DNA from: Acetobacteraceae bacterium
Lineage (GTDB): Bacteria > Pseudomonadota > Alphaproteobacteria > Acetobacterales > Acetobacteraceae
Assembly: GCA_947478535.1 (NCBI GenBank)
Contig: CANJXD010000204.1
Location: 1-9,314, forward strand
Length of the DNA: 9,314 nt
Reading direction: 5' to 3'
A program made the position numbers and the translations under genes. Of the stretch, positions 5,983-9,314 are shown one piece after another. The notes beneath the pieces are model-generated. The model was not told the origin of the DNA and did not search any database. It saw nothing but the letters and a program-made list of their open reading frames with translations. Position 1 is the stretch's first letter. Every line of letters starts with the position of its first letter.

Positions 5983-7458
5983 ATGACCCAGACCCCCTCC
6001 TCCGGCGGCCAGGGCCGCCGCGGGCTTTTTGTCACCGCCGCAGGCGGTTTTGTCGTGGGCGCAGCCCTGCGCAGCGGCAGCGCCCAGGCGCAAACCCCCG
6101 CCCAGCCCGTTTCCAGCCGCCCGATCCTGCTGCGCGGCGCGCTGATCCTGTCCATGGACCCCGCGGTGGGAGACCTGCCGCGCGGGGATATCCTGGTTGA
6201 AGGCGGCGTGATCCGCGCCGTGGCGCCCAGCATCCCGGCACCGGAAGGCGCGCTGGTGATCGAGGCCGCAGGCCGCATCGCCATGCCCGGCTTCATCAAC
6301 GGCCATATCCACCTGGCCCAGACCATGCAGCGCGGCCTGTCCACCGAACACTCCTTTGTCACCTATTTCCAGCAGATCGTGCTGCGCCATTCGAACCGCA
6401 TGACGGCGGAGGATGTGCGCCTGGCCGACCATGCGGGCGGGCTCGAACAGGTCGCCGGCGGCGTCACCACCGCGATGGATTGGAGCCGGGAGACAACCAG
6501 CCCCGACCATGTCGACGCCGCTCTCGCCGGGCTCAGCGCCGCGGGCCTGCGCGCCATCCTGGCCTACACCGCGCCGCCGGTGCCACAAGGCGGCGATGCG
6601 GCGGCGATCAATGGGCGGATGATGGCGCATGCCCGGGCGCTGCTCGGGGGGCGGATGCCGTCCCTCGTCACGCTCTGGACCTGCCTCCAGGGACCGGATT
6701 TCGCACCGCTGGAACCGGCCATCGCCGATATGCGCCGGCTGGCCGAACTCGGCGTGCCAACGGCGATCCATACCGGCGCCGCGCACTACGCCAACCGCAA
6801 GCCCCGACTTCTGGCGCAGCTGGATGCCGCGGGGCTACTCAGCGACCGCTTGCAGATCGTCCACGCGAACAACCACGAGGATGATGAATACAAGCTTGCC
6901 GCCGACAAGGGCGTCGCACTCGCCTGCACGCCGGAGGTGGAACTCCGCATGGGCCACGGCCAGCCCGCGCTGTTCAAGGCGGCGGCGGCAGGGATGCGGG
7001 TCTCGGTCGGCACGGATATCCCCTCCATGGTCGGCGGCGGGCTTCTGCCGCAGTTGCGCGCCGCCCTGCTGGCCGAACAGCACCGCATCAACCTGGCCGC
7101 CATCGCCGAGACCCGGCAGGTGCCGACCACGCCGGCCATCACCGCGCGCCGCATGCTCGAACTCGGCACGATCGAGGGTGCGAAGGGCCTCGGGCTCGGC
7201 GCCGTCACCGGCAGCCTGACGCCGGGCAAACGTGCCGACATCATCCTGCTGCGCACGGAAAGCCCCCTGACCGCGCCGCTGTCGGACCCCGCCGGCCTTG
7301 TGCTGTTTCAGGCGAGCCCCGGGGATATCGACACGGTCCTCGTCAATGGCCGCATCCGCAAGCAGGGCGGCCGCCTGGTGGATGAGGATGCGCCCCGCGT
7401 CTTCGCCCGCCTCCAGGCGCGGGCGGAGGAAATGGCCGCCGCCGCCCAGCGGGGGTAG
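5983..7458 (+). CDS. Tat-exported metal-dependent amidohydrolase (ATZ/TRZ-cytosine deaminase-like)
   Basis: This 491-aa protein starts with a twin-arginine signal (GRRGLFVTAAGGFVVGAAL, Arg-Arg at 12-13) and a likely cleavage after AQA at residue 36, so it should act folded in the periplasm. The mature part is a complete amidohydrolase: a small beta domain (ILLRGALILSMDP), the metal ligands H108 and H110 in GFINGHIHLAQTMQRG, H263 in AIHTGA, H294 in IVHANN and D345 in SVGTDIPS, then the C-terminal beta segment GKRADIILLRTESP. The pattern HxH...H...H...D matches the subgroup with cytosine deaminase, chlorohydrolases and S-adenosylhomocysteine deaminase. The glutamate normally three residues after the third His (HxxE) is absent (HTGA), so ordinary deamination is doubtful and another hydrolysis is possible. 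The substrate cannot be named. Only a weak Shine-Dalgarno-like CGGA (5971-5974) precedes the start. It is divergent from the small gene and LysR regulator. Confidence 0.9.
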   Translation: MTQTPSSGGQGRRGLFVTAAGGFVVGAALRSGSAQAQTPAQPVSSRPILLRGALILSMDPAVGDLPRGDILVEGGVIRAVAPSIPAPEGALVIEAAGRIAMPGFINGHIHLAQTMQRGLSTEHSFVTYFQQIVLRHSNRMTAEDVRLADHAGGLEQVAGGVTTAMDWSRETTSPDHVDAALAGLSAAGLRAILAYTAPPVPQGGDAAAINGRMMAHARALLGGRMPSLVTLWTCLQGPDFAPLEPAIADMRRLAELGVPTAIHTGAAHYANRKPRLLAQLDAAGLLSDRLQIVHANNHEDDEYKLAADKGVALACTPEVELRMGHGQPALFKAAAAGMRVSVGTDIPSMVGGGLLPQLRAALLAEQHRINLAAIAETRQVPTTPAITARRMLELGTIEGAKGLGLGAVTGSLTPGKRADIILLRTESPLTAPLSDPAGLVLFQASPGDIDTVLVNGRIRKQGGRLVDEDAPRVFARLQARAEEMAAAAQRG

Positions 7459-7479
7459 CCACTGAGGGTAGGCGTATCG

Positions 7480-7512
7480 GGTGGGCACGCAGCCTTGCGT
7501 TGCCCGCCCACC
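7480..7512 (+). terminator. strong G+C-rich hairpin downstream of the amidohydrolase
   Basis: GGTGGGC (7480-7486) is the reverse complement of GCCCACC (7506-7512 region), and ACGCA (7487-7491) of TGCGT (7496-7500), with loop GCCT and a few unpaired bases on the 3' side. An alternative pairing uses GGGCA with TGCCC. It sits 21 bases after the amidohydrolase stop and 23 before the transglycosylase start. There is no T-run, so it may be a non-canonical terminator, an mRNA-stabilising 3' end or an attenuator in the transglycosylase leader. Confidence 0.5.
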
Positions 7513-7524
7513 ATGCTCTGTGGC

Positions 7525-7531
7525 AAGGAGG
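7525..7531 (+). promoter_or_regulatory. ribosome binding site of the lytic transglycosylase gene
   Basis: AAGGAGG, a near-perfect Shine-Dalgarno, ends four bases before the ATG at 7536. It selects this start over one 36 bases earlier in the same frame, which would lie in the hairpin and add residues in front of a good signal peptide. Confidence 0.75.
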
Positions 7532-7535
7532 CGCC

Positions 7536-8519
7536 ATGAGCCCTTCCCGGCGACTCGCCCTTTCCGTGGCTGCCTCGGTCCTCGCCGGACCGCTCCTGCG
7601 CGCCAAGCCCGCCGATGCGGCATCCCAATCCTTCGAGGCCTTCCTCGATGGGCTGCGCGGCGATGCCCGCCGGGCCGGCGTTTCCGCCGCCACGCTCAGC
7701 CGCGCCTTGACCGGCATCCGCCCCAATGACCGGGTGTTGGAACTGGACCGCCGCCAGCCGGAATTCACCCAGACCTGGGAACAATACCGGGATGCCCGCC
7801 TGTCCCAGACCCGGATCGACGCCGGCCGCCGCGCCTTCGCCGATAACCGGGCGACGCTCGAAGCCGTGCAGGCCCGCTTCAAGGTCACGCCCCGCGTCGT
7901 CGTCGCGATCTGGGGGCTGGAGACGAATTACGGTGGCTTCACCGGCAATTTCAACGTGGTGGAAAGCCTGGCGACGCTGGCCTGGGATGGCCGTCGCGCG
8001 GCCTATTTCCGCACCGAGTTGATCGCCGCGCTGAAGATCCTGGATGCCGGCCATGTCGCGGCGGACCGCATGAAGGGAAGCTGGGCCGGCGCCATGGGCC
8101 ACCCGCAATTCATGCCCAGCAATTTCGACCGCCTGGCCGTGGATATGGATGGCGATGGACGGCGGGATATCTGGGACAACCGCGCCGATGCGCTGGGCTC
8201 GATCGCCAATTACCTCGCCCGTGCCGGCTGGCGGGAGGAGGAGCTTTGGGGCAGGGAGGTCGTGCTCCCCGCCGGCTTCAACCCGGAGGATGCGCGGCGG
8301 GAGAATACCAAGCCGCTGCGGGAATGGACGCGCCTCGGGGTCCGGCGGCCGGATGGCACGGCGCTGCCCGCGCTCGACATGGAAGCGGCCATCATCCTGC
8401 CCGGCGGTGCGGCCGGCCAGGCCTTCGCGGTCTATGCGAATTTCAACGTGATCCGCCGCTACAACCCCTCCAACTATTACGCCCTGGCCGTCGGGCTGCT
8501 GTCGGATCGCGTCGCCTGA
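7536..8519 (+). CDS. MltB-family lytic murein transglycosylase
   Basis: This 327-aa exported enzyme belongs to the SLT_2/MltB family, which cuts the MurNAc-GlcNAc bond of peptidoglycan to give 1,6-anhydro-muramyl products. It has a signal peptide with Arg-Arg near the start (MSPSRRLALSVAASVLAG) and probable cleavage after ADA at about residue 33; Sec or Tat export are both possible, and there is no lipobox. The mature protein follows the family order: SFEAFLDGLRGDARRAGVS, VVAIWGLETNYGGFTGNFNV with the catalytic Glu at 129, SLATLAWDGRR, SWAGAMGHPQFMPSNF, DGDGRRDIWDNRADALGS and the closing FNVIRRYNPSNYYALAVG. All key motifs are intact and the length is typical for the soluble alphaproteobacterial type. 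The downstream rlpA starts two bases after its stop, so the two peptidoglycan-cleaving enzymes are almost certainly made together. A C-terminal peptidoglycan-binding domain, seen in some relatives, is absent. Confidence 0.95.
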   Translation: MSPSRRLALSVAASVLAGPLLRAKPADAASQSFEAFLDGLRGDARRAGVSAATLSRALTGIRPNDRVLELDRRQPEFTQTWEQYRDARLSQTRIDAGRRAFADNRATLEAVQARFKVTPRVVVAIWGLETNYGGFTGNFNVVESLATLAWDGRRAAYFRTELIAALKILDAGHVAADRMKGSWAGAMGHPQFMPSNFDRLAVDMDGDGRRDIWDNRADALGSIANYLARAGWREEELWGREVVLPAGFNPEDARRENTKPLREWTRLGVRRPDGTALPALDMEAAIILPGGAAGQAFAVYANFNVIRRYNPSNYYALAVGLLSDRVA

Positions 8520-8521
8520 CC

Positions 8522-9314
8522 ATGCGCCGTTTCCTGGTCCTGGGCGCGGTGCTGGCCATCGCCAGTTGCGCCCGCCCGCCCGCACCCCAGCCGCAGCCCC
8601 GCTACAGCGTGGGCGAGCCCTATCAGATGGGCGGCGTCTGGTCCTACCCGCGGGAGGATTTTCAACTGGTTCAGACCGGGCTGGCCGGCGTCATCGCGGA
8701 TCAGCGGTCGGGGCGGCGGACGGCGAATGGCGAAATCCATGACCCGGCGGCCATGGTGGCGGCGCACCGCACCTTGCAGATGCCCGCGGTGCTGCGCGTG
8801 ACCAACCTGGAAAACGGGTTGCAGACGGAAGTGCGGGTGAATGACCGCGGGCCGGCCAACCCCGGCCGGGTCGTCGAATTGTCCCGCCGCGCGGCCGAAC
8901 TGCTCGGCCTGCGCCCGGGTGGCGCGGCCCAGGTCCGGATCGAGGTGGTGGCGGAGGCCAGCCGAGGCCTGACCGCCTCGCTCCCGGATACCGAAACGCC
9001 GCGCCTCGATATCCAGGCCGCTCCCATCGGCCGGGTGCAGCGGGAGGATCTGGCCCCGCCCCCAGGCGCCACCCAGGCCGCCAGGGTACGGGAAGCCCGC
9101 GCCCTGCCCGGTGCGGGCCGCGCCGGAACTGTGGACCAGCCCACGGCCAGCGCGGGGCCGGCCCAACTGCCGGAACGCGTGACGCGAGGGCCCGCCAGCC
9201 CCGGCCGGCTTTGGATCGAGGCCGCCACCTTCTCCCGCCGTGACATGGCGGACCGCCAGGCCGCCCGCCTTGCCGGGCTGCGCCCGGTGGTGGAAGCCCA
9301 GGGTCCGCGCGGCC
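8522..9314 (+). CDS. rlpA: RlpA-family septal-ring lytic transglycosylase lipoprotein (partial, cut by window end)
   Basis: The first 264 codons are present; the 3' end lies beyond the window. RlpA proteins cleave glycan strands stripped of stem peptides and act at the division septum. The signal ends in a lipobox, AIASC with Cys16, so the protein is a lipoprotein. A Pro/Gln-rich spacer and the SVGEPYQMGGVWSYPRED segment precede a double-psi beta-barrel domain (about 58-145): GRRTANGEIHD, AAHRTL with H82, VTNLENG and VNDRGP with D108. H82 and D108 are 26 residues apart, as are the His and Asp needed for activity in Pseudomonas RlpA. The usual start of this domain, with a Trp-Tyr-Gly and Phe-His-Gly motif, is replaced by GLAGVIADQRSG. 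A Pro/Ala-rich linker leads to a SPOR domain beginning at RLWIEAATFS (229), which would bind denuded peptidoglycan. It is transcribed with the transglycosylase gene upstream. Confidence 0.92.
   Translation, partial: MRRFLVLGAVLAIASCARPPAPQPQPRYSVGEPYQMGGVWSYPREDFQLVQTGLAGVIADQRSGRRTANGEIHDPAAMVAAHRTLQMPAVLRVTNLENGLQTEVRVNDRGPANPGRVVELSRRAAELLGLRPGGAAQVRIEVVAEASRGLTASLPDTETPRLDIQAAPIGRVQREDLAPPPGATQAARVREARALPGAGRAGTVDQPTASAGPAQLPERVTRGPASPGRLWIEAATFSRRDMADRQAARLAGLRPVVEAQGPRG

Noticed and set aside
5869..6786. 305-aa minus-strand frame opposite the amidohydrolase
   Set aside because: His/Arg/Gly-rich shadow without motifs; the + strand carries a complete metal-ligand set.
7308..8585. 425-aa minus-strand frame opposite the transglycosylase
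   Set aside because: No recognisable domain; it spans the intergenic hairpin and the well-supported MltB-type gene.

Overview
This is a G+C-rich chromosomal stretch. Strong G/C preference at third codon positions, the protein styles and the gene pairings suggest an alphaproteobacterium, most likely of the Acetobacteraceae (Roseomonas-like). That placement is inferred from style, not from a marker gene. I see no rRNA, tRNA, CRISPR array or intact mobile element. The only stretches without a gene are short: the left edge, a 168-base divergent spacer and a 77-base spacer.

Left block (about 97-4561, + strand), cell-surface modification. A 5'-truncated FkbM-type methyltransferase remnant overlaps by four bases a very large multidomain gene (1006 aa). 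That gene joins a PAPS-dependent sulfotransferase, a beta-rich module, a module of unknown function and a C-terminal SAM-dependent methyltransferase. After 26 bases comes an outer-membrane LpxR-type lipid A 3'-O-deacylase with an unusual Leu/Pro repeat linker. Spacing suggests one transcription unit. The inferred theme is decoration of surface glycan plus remodelling of lipid A. This is the most unusual part of the window.

Middle block (4586-7458). A LysR-type regulator and a small 113-aa protein lie on the minus strand, tightly coupled: the stop codon of the small gene sits inside the Shine-Dalgarno of the regulator. They diverge from a Tat-exported metal-dependent amidohydrolase on the + strand. 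The shared 168-base spacer holds a possible sigma70-type promoter and small repeats that could be a regulator site.

Right block (7536-window end, + strand), peptidoglycan remodelling. An MltB-type lytic transglycosylase is followed after two bases by a RlpA lipoprotein with a DPBB catalytic domain and the start of a SPOR domain, cut by the window end. A strong G+C-rich hairpin separates the amidohydrolase from this pair.

No clearly new defence, toxin or mobile system is visible. The points most worth a second look are the sulfotransferase-methyltransferase fusion, the truncated FkbM gene at a possible rearrangement junction, the amidohydrolase lacking the usual deaminase Glu, and the RlpA variant lacking the usual front motif of its domain.
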